64,000 nucleotides of DNA from Gp6-AA40 sp032156805. GTDB lineage: Bacteria > Acidobacteriota > Vicinamibacteria > Vicinamibacterales > UBA2999. Where the stretch lies: positions 36,003 to 100,002 of the forward strand of contig JALDXQ010000002.1 in assembly GCA_032156805.1 (NCBI GenBank), written 5' to 3'. Shown piece by piece: positions 25,785 to 34,719 of this stretch (the first letter of the stretch is position 1; every line of letters begins with the position of its first letter). The notes under the pieces are model-generated. The model ran no database searches. It was given only the letters and a program-made list of their open reading frames with translations, and had not been told where the DNA came from. The position numbers and the translations under genes were made by a program.

Positions 25785-28700
25785 TCAGCCCAGCCTGCCA
25801 ACGAAGCCGCTGAACACCGGCACCGGGCGGCCGGCAGCGGCTGCCGCCACATCAGCAGCGATCGAAGGATCGATCTCTCCGAAGGTTCGAAGCATGTCTC
25901 CTTCCATCGCAGCCACCGGGACGCCGTTGCGGTAGACAATGCGGTTACCGGCCGCCGTGCGAAGGCGCTCGGCGCCGGTGATGATGCCTGTCAAATTCAG
26001 CGGATCGGCCGCGCTGATCGTCGTCAATGTGCCGTCCGGGCCCGATCGACGCAGCTCACGCAGACGATCGACGGCGTCAGGCAGCGCGAACTGCTCTCCC
26101 GACATCCCGGAGACGAATCGGCCGCCGCGGATCTCTCCGCGTGCCTCGAGGGTTCGATAGACACGGGCCAGATCGCGCCACGGAACCCCGTTGGTCTCGC
26201 GCGCCAGCACGCGGCGGAACACGACACCGTAGCGGGCGAGCAGCGTCCACGCCAACGCACGCACGGCGTCTTCGCGCGCAACGTTCGACGTCCGTCGCAG
26301 CACCGACCATCGTCCGGACGTATCGGCACCGCCTCGACGCGTCGTCGTCTGACCGATGATCACCCGGACACCAGCAAAGCCGTCAGAGGCAACAAGGCCC
26401 GCGGCCACGAGCTCACCGAGCGCGCCGCGGCATCGGTCGTGGGTCAGATCGCAGGCACTCCTCAACTCATGTGCGAACGATGCACCCGAGACCTCGAGCC
26501 GATCGAGGACGCGGCGAGCCTCTTCGCTCGGTTCCGGTGACGTAGTGTCCGGCTCCGCAAACGTCGTGTCCGGCTTCAGCCGGACCCACGCCTCAGCGTG
26601 CTCACGCGCAAACAAGGCGATGGGTGTGGCACCCACCACCTGTGTCGGGCCGCTCGACAGGCGCGCCCAGCCGATCTCACCGCTGAGACACAGCATGTCG
26701 AGCATGGAGGACTCGTAACGCTCGACGCGGGCGGAGAGAACGTCGCGCTCCCACGCGCGGGCCGGAAGCTCCAGGCCATCGAGCTGCGCCAGGATCGCTC
26801 GCACCCCCTCGGGGCCCGACAACCGGCTTGACCTCTCCACGTGCTGCCACGCAAAGAGAAACCGCATGAACTCGGCCGGGCTGACCGGTGCGATCTCGGC
26901 ACGCAACCGGTTCAGAGTGTAGCGATGAATCCGCGCGAGCAGACGTCGGTCGCACCATTCGAGGATCCGGGAGCCCGGGGTGAACGTCCCGCGCAGGATC
27001 GCACCCTCGGATTCGAGAGCGAGAAGTGCCCCGTCAACGTCCGCCTGAACAAGCCCGCAACTCTCGGCCAGCACCTGCGCGGTCGTCGGCCCGACGAGCG
27101 ACATACGGCCACGAACGAGTTCCACCAGCGCGTCCTCGCGCGTCCACGCACGCGAGGTACGTGATGCGGGCGGGACGACGCGCGGCTCGAGGATGATGTC
27201 TGACTGGATCGCGAGAAGCTCTGGAACACGCTCCGTGGCGACCCACACCTCGACGCCAGATCCACAGCGGGCCCGAGCCACGCGCCCAAGACCGACGAGC
27301 GTCGCGCACATCTCGTGGTCGACTTCGGCGTCGCGCAGGAAGCCGGAGGTCAACAGGGCGTCGTGCAGTTCGTCGGCGTCGCGCGGATCGGGACGGACCT
27401 CGTCGCGCACGCGCTCTATGGCGGAGGCATCCAGCGAGCCGATCTCGTTTGACGACGTTCCGGCCCGTCTCGTTTGCACCGCCTGGGTTCGGCGCTCCTC
27501 GAGAGGAGCATCATCGACGAAGGCATACGGTCGCGCGTTGATGATGTCGTGTGAGAAGACCGAAGGCTCCGGCGTGTCGCGCGAGACGCAGGTCAGCTCC
27601 CCGCGGTGAATGCGGCCGAGAACCTCCTGAAGCTGCGACAGATCCATCGCCTCCTCGAGACAATCGCGCACGGTCTGGTTGATCAGCGGATGATCCGGGA
27701 TCTGACGATCGCCGGGAATGTTCTCGAGACAGGCCGCGGCATCGGGAAACACCGCCGCCATCAAGTCGTCCGCCTGCATACGCTGCAGTTGGGGCGCGAC
27801 CTTGCGGCCTCCCCGGTTGCGTGGCACGGCCAGCGAGATCGTTGCGTTCCAGCGCCATCGCGTCTGAAAGACGGGCGCATCGAGAAAGGCCTGCACCAGG
27901 ATGTCGCGAACGCTGGCCGGATGGAGGTAGCGAAACACGTCGGCCAGCGGGAACGAGTGCTGCGGGCCCAGCGACAGGAGCAGCGCATCTTCCGTGGCCG
28001 CCGCCTGCAGCTCGAAATTGAACTGCCGGCAGAACCGCTTGCGCAGGGCCAGTGCCCATGCCTTGTTGACGCGGCTGCCGAACGGCGCGTGCAGTACGAG
28101 CTGCATGCCGCCGGACTCGTCAAAGAAACGCTCGAGCACGAGCGTCTCCTGCGTCGGGATCACGCCGAGCACGCGTTTGCCGGCGTCGAGGTAGGCGATC
28201 GCCTGCTCCGCCCCGCCACTGGTCAATCCGGTTTCAGCAGTCAGCCACTCCGCGGCTATCGCCCGGCCCGGATCATCAGCAGCTGAAGGAAGTCGCTGGT
28301 CGACATCTCCTCGAAGCTCGGAGACGGCGCGAGACAGTTCGTCGCTGCGGGCAGGCGCCTCGCCCAGCCAGAACGGAATCGTTGGCGGTGCTCCGTGGGC
28401 ATCGCGAACGCGCACGGTGCCCGCCACGACCTGGGTGATCTGCCACGCGGCGTTGCCGAGCTGAAAGATGTCGCCCGCCATGCTCTCGATGGCGAAGTCT
28501 TCGTTGAGGGTGCCAATGAACGTGTCCTCCGGCTCGAGCACGACTCGATAGTCCGCCACTTCGGGGATGGCGCCACCCGAGGTCAGCGACAGGAGCCGCG
28601 ATCCACGCCTCCCGCGCAGGACGCGATTGACTTCGTCACGATGTACCAGCGCCGCACGCCGGCCACGCGGCGTCGCGAACCCGTCGGCCACCATGGACAC

Positions 28701-30059
28701 AACCTGGTCGAACTCGCTCCGCGGCAGATCCCGATACGGCCACGCACCTCTGACCAGCGTGTGCAAATCGTCCTCTCCGTACGGATGGCACGACGTCTCC
28801 GCCGTGATCTGCTGCGCCAGGACGTCGAGCGGCGCGTCGTGGGCGACGATGGCATCGAGATCGCCGCGGCGTGAGGCACGCAGAAGCGCGGCACATTCGA
28901 CCAGGTCATCGAGCGACACCGGCAACATCCGCCCCTTCGGCGTGCCACTGATCGTGTGCCCCGATCGACCGACGCGCTGCAGCAAGGTCGCGATGCGGTG
29001 CGGCGATCCAATCTGGCAGACGAGGTCGACATGGCCGATATCTATTCCGAGCTCGAGCGACGCGGTCGCGACAAGCGCCTTGAGCGTGCCGGTCTTGAGA
29101 CGATGCTCGGCATCGAGGCGCCGCTCCTTCGACAGGCTCCCGTGGTGAGCCGTGACAGCGTCCTCTCCAAGTCGGTCGCTCAGATGGCGCGCCACGCGCT
29201 CCGCCATTCGCCGTGTGTTGACGAACACCAGCGTGGTCCGGTGTTCTCCAATCAACGCGGCCAGGCGATCGTAGTACTCCTCCCAGACCTCATGCGACAT
29301 GACGGCATCGAGAGGCGACTGCGGAATCTCGACGGCAAGGTCGATCGCACGCCGATGGCCCTCGTCGATGATGGCGCACTCGCTGCGATCCTTGCCGGCG
29401 CCCACCAGGAACCGCGCGACCTCGCCGATCGGCTTCTGCGTCGCGGACAACCCGATGCGCTGAAGAGGTGTGCCGGCACCTTCGGCCGCGCAGAGCGCCT
29501 CGAGGCGCTCCAACGTGAGCGCCAGGTGTGCTCCTCGCCGCGTGCCGATCACGGCGTGGATCTCATCGACGATCACGGTCCGTGTCGTGCGCAGCATCTG
29601 CCGGCTACGCTCGGCGGTCAGCAACAAGTAGAGCGATTCCGGGGTCGTCACCAGGATGTGCGGCGGCGTGCGCAGCATCGCCGCCCGCTCTGACGAGGTC
29701 GTGTCGCCCGTCCTGACAGCAGCAGTGATGCGGGGAATGTCTGCTCCCGTTTCTTCCGCAAGTCGCCGCAGGGCGCGCCGCGGCTCGGCCAGGTTCTTGT
29801 GAATGTCCGCGCTCAGCGCCTTCAGCGGCGAGACGTAGACGACGCGCACGGCATCCGGCAGCGGCGACTGCGTGCCTTCACGGACAAGGTCGTCGATCGT
29901 CGTCAGGAACGCGGCGAGCGTCTTCCCGGAGCCGGTCGGAGCCGCAATGAGAGTGTGCCGACCCGAACGAATGGCCTCCCAACCGCGGCGTTGCGCCGAG
30001 GTTGGTTCACCAATCGCTTCGAGAAACCAGCGCGAGACGAGAGGATGAAACCCGGTCAT
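25785..30059 (-). CDS. lhr: Lhr-type large superfamily 2 ATP-dependent helicase
   Basis: 1424 residues from ATG 30059 (MTGFHPLV); a TTG at 30119 would add 20. The N-terminal helicase core has Walker A APTGSGKT, 'VYVSPLKALSADI', 'VTTPESLYLLL', DEIH box, 'LVFVNTRRMAERV', 'HHGSLSKERR' and 'QRVGRSGH'. The Lhr winged-helix and long C-terminal domains follow, making this the long form of Lhr (E. coli Lhr is about 1538 residues). Lhr is a 3'-5' translocase that unwinds RNA:DNA hybrids and acts in repair. A REP-like palindrome lies in frame near residues 1158-1172, giving VRLKPDTT and a truncated copy. The gene ends 4 nt from the convergent PfpI gene. Confidence 0.95.
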   Translation of the reverse strand: MTGFHPLVSRWFLEAIGEPTSAQRRGWEAIRSGRHTLIAAPTGSGKTLAAFLTTIDDLVREGTQSPLPDAVRVVYVSPLKALSADIHKNLAEPRRALRRLAEETGADIPRITAAVRTGDTTSSERAAMLRTPPHILVTTPESLYLLLTAERSRQMLRTTRTVIVDEIHAVIGTRRGAHLALTLERLEALCAAEGAGTPLQRIGLSATQKPIGEVARFLVGAGKDRSECAIIDEGHRRAIDLAVEIPQSPLDAVMSHEVWEEYYDRLAALIGEHRTTLVFVNTRRMAERVARHLSDRLGEDAVTAHHGSLSKERRLDAEHRLKTGTLKALVATASLELGIDIGHVDLVCQIGSPHRIATLLQRVGRSGHTISGTPKGRMLPVSLDDLVECAALLRASRRGDLDAIVAHDAPLDVLAQQITAETSCHPYGEDDLHTLVRGAWPYRDLPRSEFDQVVSMVADGFATPRGRRAALVHRDEVNRVLRGRRGSRLLSLTSGGAIPEVADYRVVLEPEDTFIGTLNEDFAIESMAGDIFQLGNAAWQITQVVAGTVRVRDAHGAPPTIPFWLGEAPARSDELSRAVSELRGDVDQRLPSAADDPGRAIAAEWLTAETGLTSGGAEQAIAYLDAGKRVLGVIPTQETLVLERFFDESGGMQLVLHAPFGSRVNKAWALALRKRFCRQFNFELQAAATEDALLLSLGPQHSFPLADVFRYLHPASVRDILVQAFLDAPVFQTRWRWNATISLAVPRNRGGRKVAPQLQRMQADDLMAAVFPDAAACLENIPGDRQIPDHPLINQTVRDCLEEAMDLSQLQEVLGRIHRGELTCVSRDTPEPSVFSHDIINARPYAFVDDAPLEERRTQAVQTRRAGTSSNEIGSLDASAIERVRDEVRPDPRDADELHDALLTSGFLRDAEVDHEMCATLVGLGRVARARCGSGVEVWVATERVPELLAIQSDIILEPRVVPPASRTSRAWTREDALVELVRGRMSLVGPTTAQVLAESCGLVQADVDGALLALESEGAILRGTFTPGSRILEWCDRRLLARIHRYTLNRLRAEIAPVSPAEFMRFLFAWQHVERSSRLSGPEGVRAILAQLDGLELPARAWERDVLSARVERYESSMLDMLCLSGEIGWARLSSGPTQVVGATPIALFAREHAEAWVRLKPDTTFAEPDTTSPEPSEEARRVLDRLEVSGASFAHELRSACDLTHDRCRGALGELVAAGLVASDGFAGVRVIIGQTTTRRGGADTSGRWSVLRRTSNVAREDAVRALAWTLLARYGVVFRRVLARETNGVPWRDLARVYRTLEARGEIRGGRFVSGMSGEQFALPDAVDRLRELRRSGPDGTLTTISAADPLNLTGIITGAERLRTAAGNRIVYRNGVPVAAMEGDMLRTFGEIDPSIAADVAAAAAGRPVPVFSGFVGRLG
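26543..26585. repeat. REP-like palindrome within the Lhr coding sequence
   Basis: GTCCGGCTTCAGCCGGAC (26568-26585) is a near-perfect palindrome, preceded by a half element GTAGTGTCCGGCT (26543-26555). The same element occurs between genes at 37688-37773, 40525-40572 and 40868-40915. In Lhr it is translated as VRLKPDTT plus EPDTT, and the reading frame is kept. Confidence 0.75.
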
Positions 30060-30434
30060 CGTGTCGATTGCGGTTTTCGATTGCGTGTAGCCGTCCTCGG
30101 TTCTTGGGCCTCGGTTCAAGGTCTGTCCTCAGTCCATCCGTCCTTGGTGCGCTGTGGACGGACCTTCTGATCCAATCATATTGAAACCACTTCACATGTG
30201 CTGGTGACCCCGACACACCGAGGCTCTGAGGCTCCGAGGGCATGGTGGTCTATGCGCGTTGGACGCTACGCGACTGATGTGGTTGCTCTCTCGGCTCGGC
30301 ATCATTTGCGAAACCTCCGACGGTTCGTTCTGCACCAGCCCTCGGTGCCTCGGTGCCTCGGTGTGTCGTGATCGCGCGGAGGAGCGTGGGTCGTGTCGAA
30401 TCTCGCTGTGTCGTAATCGAGTGCGAAGTGATCT
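30060..30434. other. 375-nt intergenic region between Lhr and the membrane-protein operon
   Basis: No convincing gene on either strand. The upstream end must hold the Lhr promoter; the rest holds the CACCGAGG-type inverted repeat listed at 30211-30368. Short frames here show no start site or family resemblance. Confidence 0.6.
30211..30368. repeat. CACCGAGG-unit inverted repeat pair
   Basis: Two 30-nt arms, 30211-30240 and 30339-30368, are inverted copies matching at 27 of 30 positions. Each is made of 8-nt periodic units (CCTCGGTG or its complement), and a 98-nt spacer separates them. Located after the membrane-protein stop and before the Lhr start on the same strand, it may end the upstream operon. 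Confidence 0.7.
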
Positions 30435-31685
30435 TCAAGGCAGCGCGAGCAGTTCGTCCTCGCGAGCCCGGCCGTCACTTCTCGGAAACCACTCGGAGCG
30501 GCACTGGAGCCCGGTGATTCGTCCATCGAGCTGGACGTACTGGCGGTACACCGCCAGCATCCTGGACCGAATCGCATTCAGCAGATCGTCATGTGTTCGA
30601 ACCTGTTCCGATGAGACGACGCCGGTATCGAGCGTGCCGGTGAGGACCGCGCGATCCCAGATGCGGACGAGCTGGGCCAGTCCGCGCACTGTGTTCATGT
30701 ACTCCGCGTAGTCGGCAATGAGCCTCTCGGCGGAATCACGCGCCTGCAGCACACTCTCACGAGGCAGCGGCATCAACGTCTTGAGGCCTTCAGTGAGGCC
30801 GACCGCCTCGCGATGGACGGTCGCAGCTTCAGCAAAGAGGTCAGCCCGCAGGCGCTCCTGGTCGGCGCCTGTGCCCAGCGCGAGCCAGCCAGCCAGGTTG
30901 ACCAACACGATGGCCGCGACAGCCACGAGCACGTCGATGGTGTGACGCGGTCGTTTGCGCCACACCACTGCAGCCGCCACCACGCTGAGCAATGCCAGAC
31001 CTCCGAGTAACATGGCGAGCGTCCTGGTCAGCGTGGCCGTGCTGACCGGCTGCGAATCCTGTTGATTGAGGTCGTATCCATCAAACTGCTCGCCGAGCGT
31101 CTGCGCGAGCATCTGTTGCGACTGCAGACGCTCCTGCAACCGGGAGATCGCATCGGACAGCGCCGGCGCGGAAGCCGTCGCCGGACACTCGAGTGCTTCC
31201 GCACGCTTCTCCCAGCGTGCGTGATGGAGCTGCACATCATGCAATGCCCACGTGACCTTGTAGAGCAGCGCGGGCTCGTTCCAGGCTCCGCGCCGGTGGT
31301 ACTGCCATTCGGCCTGCAGCAGGCTCCCGATCGACGCTTCATGACCGTCGTAGTTCGACTGAAACGCCGTGAGATCGGGTGACGGCTCGCCGGCGGCGCG
31401 AACGTCCTCGAGCGCCTCGCGCGTCAACACACTGGCCGCAACCAGCCGAAGGAGGGGAGCGCGGACCTTGAGCAGTTGACTTCCCTGGCTCACGCTCGTG
31501 CCATACGTCAGGGCCCAACTCGATATGCCCGCCAGGGCAAGCGCTGCCATCAGAATCCCGGACGCGAACGCATCCGTCGCGTGCTTGATGACGTAGAGCG
31601 CAAGCGCCCACAGCACGAGGAACGCCGCCAGCCCAATCCCGAGCAGGCCACCGTACCAGAGCACCGTCGGCAGAAAAGAGCTCAT
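30435..31685 (-). CDS. Uncharacterised four-helix membrane protein
   Basis: 416 residues. Predicted membrane segments at about 5-30, 37-58, 222-242 and 250-272, with two long soluble, helix-rich regions between and after them (about 60-220 and 275-416) that look like periplasmic or cytoplasmic coiled bundles. Paired helices flanking a domain recall sensory proteins, but no HAMP, kinase or methyl-accepting signature is seen. I do not recognise the family. It begins 9 nt after the stop of the DapB-like gene and is very probably in one operon with it. Confidence 0.7.
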   Translation of the reverse strand: MSSFLPTVLWYGGLLGIGLAAFLVLWALALYVIKHATDAFASGILMAALALAGISSWALTYGTSVSQGSQLLKVRAPLLRLVAASVLTREALEDVRAAGEPSPDLTAFQSNYDGHEASIGSLLQAEWQYHRRGAWNEPALLYKVTWALHDVQLHHARWEKRAEALECPATASAPALSDAISRLQERLQSQQMLAQTLGEQFDGYDLNQQDSQPVSTATLTRTLAMLLGGLALLSVVAAAVVWRKRPRHTIDVLVAVAAIVLVNLAGWLALGTGADQERLRADLFAEAATVHREAVGLTEGLKTLMPLPRESVLQARDSAERLIADYAEYMNTVRGLAQLVRIWDRAVLTGTLDTGVVSSEQVRTHDDLLNAIRSRMLAVYRQYVQLDGRITGLQCRSEWFPRSDGRAREDELLALP

Positions 31686-31694
31686 GGAACTGCG

Positions 31695-32714
31695 TCAGCC
31701 TCGTCGCGCCCACGAGAGTGAACCCTCGTCGAACGATGGCAGCCGCATATCTCTCATCGTCCGCAGCCCGGGCGCGGCCGAGAGCACGGCCGGAATCGAG
31801 TTCACGGTCATCGACGCGGTTGCAATGTCCCCGTGCACGCCGCCCTCGATCTTCGAGTAGATACGCGGCGTACCCTCGATGAGCACTGAGTCGTACGATT
31901 CGGGTGCGCCCAGATACGCCTCGAGGCGAAGCGTCACTTTCGGCTGCCCAGTCACGTACCCCACCCCGTCCTGAACGATGCCAGATACCTGGCCGGGTAA
32001 GACGGACAGCCACTCGCTCGAGACCGCTGTCTCGGCGATCTTCGCGGAAACATCGTCGGTGATTTCGTCGAGCTTCCATCCCATCGCGTCGCCAATCATC
32101 TGAATCGACTCAGTGAAGCCGACATGTCGCACGCGGCCGTTCTCGACTCGGCGCTGAAACTCTTCCGGCGTCAGTCCCGCCCCGATCTTCTGTTGAAACG
32201 GCAGGCGCCGGATCCGCGCGTCCTGGACACGCCAGACCTCGATGCGATCGACGCGCTCGCAGACAGCGCTCAGCGCAATCGGCAGCGCATCCATTGTGAA
32301 ACCCGGATTGACCCCGGTACCGAGAACAGCGACTTTGGCCTTCTTCGCGGCCGCGTCGATCCGCTTGGCTATCACACGATTGTCCGTTCGCGGATAGGCA
32401 GCCTCCTCGGTAGTCGTCACGACTGCGACGCTGTGCTCGAGCACTTCCATGAGCTCGGGAAGCACACCCTTGAGCGAGGAGCTGGTGCACAGCACCGCAA
32501 CATCGGGCTTCGATTCCGTGATCGTCTTGCCGACGTCCACGCCGACTTTCACCCGGAACTTGCGATCGATGCCAATGACCGCGCCGATGTCCTGACCAAC
32601 CTTCAGTGGATCGATATCGACGGCTCCAACAATCCGCAGGCCCTTGCGCGTGGCAACCTGTCTCGCCACCGCGGCCCCAATCGGTCCAAGACCGACGTGT
32701 AGGACGCGAATCAT
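31695..32714 (-). CDS. DapB-like NAD(P)-dependent dehydrogenase (2,4-diaminopentanoate dehydrogenase-type)
   Basis: 339 residues from ATG 32714; the longer open frame overlaps the divergent M1 peptidase gene and is rejected. The Rossmann fold begins 'IRVLHVGLGPIGAAVARQV' and continues 'GAVDIDPLKVGQDIG', typical of dihydrodipicolinate reductase-like proteins. Residues 'GVNPGFTMDALP' mark the branch that includes 2,4-diaminopentanoate dehydrogenase (Ord). The true substrate is unknown: an amine or amino acid dehydrogenase is the best guess. A TATAAT box just 6 nt before the start implies a leaderless or nearly leaderless message. It heads a two-gene operon with the membrane protein. Confidence 0.8.
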   Translation of the reverse strand: MIRVLHVGLGPIGAAVARQVATRKGLRIVGAVDIDPLKVGQDIGAVIGIDRKFRVKVGVDVGKTITESKPDVAVLCTSSSLKGVLPELMEVLEHSVAVVTTTEEAAYPRTDNRVIAKRIDAAAKKAKVAVLGTGVNPGFTMDALPIALSAVCERVDRIEVWRVQDARIRRLPFQQKIGAGLTPEEFQRRVENGRVRHVGFTESIQMIGDAMGWKLDEITDDVSAKIAETAVSSEWLSVLPGQVSGIVQDGVGYVTGQPKVTLRLEAYLGAPESYDSVLIEGTPRIYSKIEGGVHGDIATASMTVNSIPAVLSAAPGLRTMRDMRLPSFDEGSLSWARRG

Positions 32715-32720
32715 GAAAGG

Positions 32721-32726
32721 ATTATA
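32721..32726 (-). promoter_or_regulatory. TATAAT -10 box immediately before the DapB-like gene
   Basis: On the minus strand a perfect TATAAT lies 6 nt upstream of ATG 32714, so transcription would start at or beside the start codon. The whole divergent space to the M1 peptidase start (32731) is only 16 nt. The -35 is not convincing, which lowers confidence. Confidence 0.4.
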
Positions 32727-32730
32727 GGCA

Positions 32731-34719
32731 ATGGTTCCCCTGCGGCCCTTCGCAGCCGCCGTGTGCCTGTGTGGCGCGATCGTCGTCGCAGTCACGGCGC
32801 GCCAGGCGCCGTCGATCGCGCAGGCAGGCGTCGCCACGGCTGACGTCGGCAGCGGTGCCGCCGATGCACGTTCACCGCGCAACGCCAACTACGAGATCGA
32901 CGCTCGGCTGGACGAAGACGCGCGGACGATACGCGGGCGCGAAACGATCCGCTGGCGCAACATCACCGACCAGCCGACGTCAGAACTGCAGTTTCACCTG
33001 TACTGGAACGCCTGGCGCGATGCCGAGTCCACGTGGCTGCGGGAGCGACAGATGGCCGGCCTCTACGAGGCTCCACCGGACGACGCGTGGAGCACGATGG
33101 ACGTGACCTCTCTCACCGTGCGCGAGCCAACCGGTGAGAGGCGCAACCTCACCAGCTCGATGCGGTTCATTGCGCCTGACGATGGCAACGAGCGCGACCG
33201 GACGGTGATGAGCGTGCCACTTGGCCGCAGTGTCGGACCGAACGAAGACGTCCACGTGGAACTGGAGTGGACGGCACGAATCCCTCGCCCGTTCGCGCGA
33301 ACCGGGTGGGTCGGCGACTACTACTTCATCGCCCAGTGGTTCCCCAAGCTCGGTGTGCTCGAATCGGGTGGCTGGAACACGCACCAGTTTCACGCAGCCA
33401 CCGAGTTCTACTCGGACTTCGGCGTGTACGATGTGCGCCTGACCGTTCCGAATCGCTTCATCGTTGGCGCGTCGGGCCGGCAATCGGCGCGCACGGACAA
33501 CGGCGATGGCACCGCGACGCACCAGTACCAGGCCGAAGACATTCACGACTTCGCCTGGACCGCGAGCCCCGATTACATCGACCTGTCACAGCGCTTCGAG
33601 CATCCGACACTGCCACCGGTCGACGTTCGGCTCCTGCTGCAGTCGGAGCGGAGCGGACAGGCGGAGCGCTACTTCGCGATCATCAACGCCACCCTGAAGC
33701 TCTATGGCGAGTGGTTTGGCGCGTACCCCTACGGATACATGACGGTGGTCGATCCGGCGTTCCAGAGCGACGCAGACGGCATGGAGTACCCGACCTTCCT
33801 GACGGGACGATCGCGCTGGCTGGCGCCGGGGGCGACACAGGTGCCGGAGAGCACGACCGCGCACGAAATCGGGCACCAGTGGTGGTACGGCATCGTCGCC
33901 ACCAACGAGTTCGAGCACGCGTGGATGGATGAAGGCATCAACACCTACGCCACGGCGCGCGTTCTGGCGGAGGCCAAGAATCCCAATCGCGTCGAGCTGC
34001 GGTACTTCGGAACCTTCCTCCCGTGGTCGTTTCGCGACATTGCCGTCTCGCGGATCGATAACGACCGGTTGCCCGGGTATCGGCTCAATGGTGAGGCCGA
34101 CGCTCCCGCGACCCCGACGTACCAGTATTGGCCGGCGACGGCCGCCATCATCAGCTACAACAAGACGGCGCTCTGGCTGCACACGCTCGAACAGAAACTC
34201 GGGTGGCCAATGATGCAGCGGATCCTCAGCACGTACTTCGAGCGCTGGAAGTTCAAGCACCCACTGCCAGCGGACTTCTTCGACATCGTGCGCGAGGTGA
34301 GCGGAGAGAACCACGCTCGATTCTTCGACCAGGTGTACCGCAGCTCCGACACCTTCGACTACGGCGTTCAGCAGTTCCGCAGCGAGCGCCTGGACGAGCA
34401 GCGCTATCGAACGACCGTCGTCGTCCGCCGGCACGGCGAGGCGACGTCTCCTGTGGACGTTGTCACGACGTTCGAGAACGGAGAACAGATCAAAGAGACG
34501 TGGGACGGCCGCGAGCGACGCGTCGTGTATGTGTACGAACGCCCATCCCGTGGCACGACCGCTCACGTGGACCCGGATCGCGTGCTCCTCCTCGACATCG
34601 CGAAGACGAACAACAGCCGCACCCTGAAACCTCGCGGTGACGAAGCGAGCCTCAAATGGAGCCTGAAATGGATGGTGTGGCTCCAGGACCTGATGCTGAC
34701 GTATGGGTTCTTTGTCTAG
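32731..34719 (+). CDS. Exported M1-family metallopeptidase
   Basis: 662 residues with a signal peptide (hydrophobic 6-24). The zinc site is complete: HEIGH followed after 18 residues by Glu (in 'AWMDEGINTY'), the gluzincin pattern HExxH-x18-E. The exopeptidase motif, GAMEN in classic enzymes, reads DGMEYP, as in many bacterial M1 relatives. The N-terminal beta-domain ('YEIDARLDEDARTIRGRETI') is typical. Predicted action is periplasmic or surface aminopeptidase, supplying peptides. The following membrane-protein gene overlaps its 3' end by 17 nt. It is divergent from the DapB-like gene at 16 nt. Confidence 0.92.
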   Translation: MVPLRPFAAAVCLCGAIVVAVTARQAPSIAQAGVATADVGSGAADARSPRNANYEIDARLDEDARTIRGRETIRWRNITDQPTSELQFHLYWNAWRDAESTWLRERQMAGLYEAPPDDAWSTMDVTSLTVREPTGERRNLTSSMRFIAPDDGNERDRTVMSVPLGRSVGPNEDVHVELEWTARIPRPFARTGWVGDYYFIAQWFPKLGVLESGGWNTHQFHAATEFYSDFGVYDVRLTVPNRFIVGASGRQSARTDNGDGTATHQYQAEDIHDFAWTASPDYIDLSQRFEHPTLPPVDVRLLLQSERSGQAERYFAIINATLKLYGEWFGAYPYGYMTVVDPAFQSDADGMEYPTFLTGRSRWLAPGATQVPESTTAHEIGHQWWYGIVATNEFEHAWMDEGINTYATARVLAEAKNPNRVELRYFGTFLPWSFRDIAVSRIDNDRLPGYRLNGEADAPATPTYQYWPATAAIISYNKTALWLHTLEQKLGWPMMQRILSTYFERWKFKHPLPADFFDIVREVSGENHARFFDQVYRSSDTFDYGVQQFRSERLDEQRYRTTVVVRRHGEATSPVDVVTTFENGEQIKETWDGRERRVVYVYERPSRGTTAHVDPDRVLLLDIAKTNNSRTLKPRGDEASLKWSLKWMVWLQDLMLTYGFFV

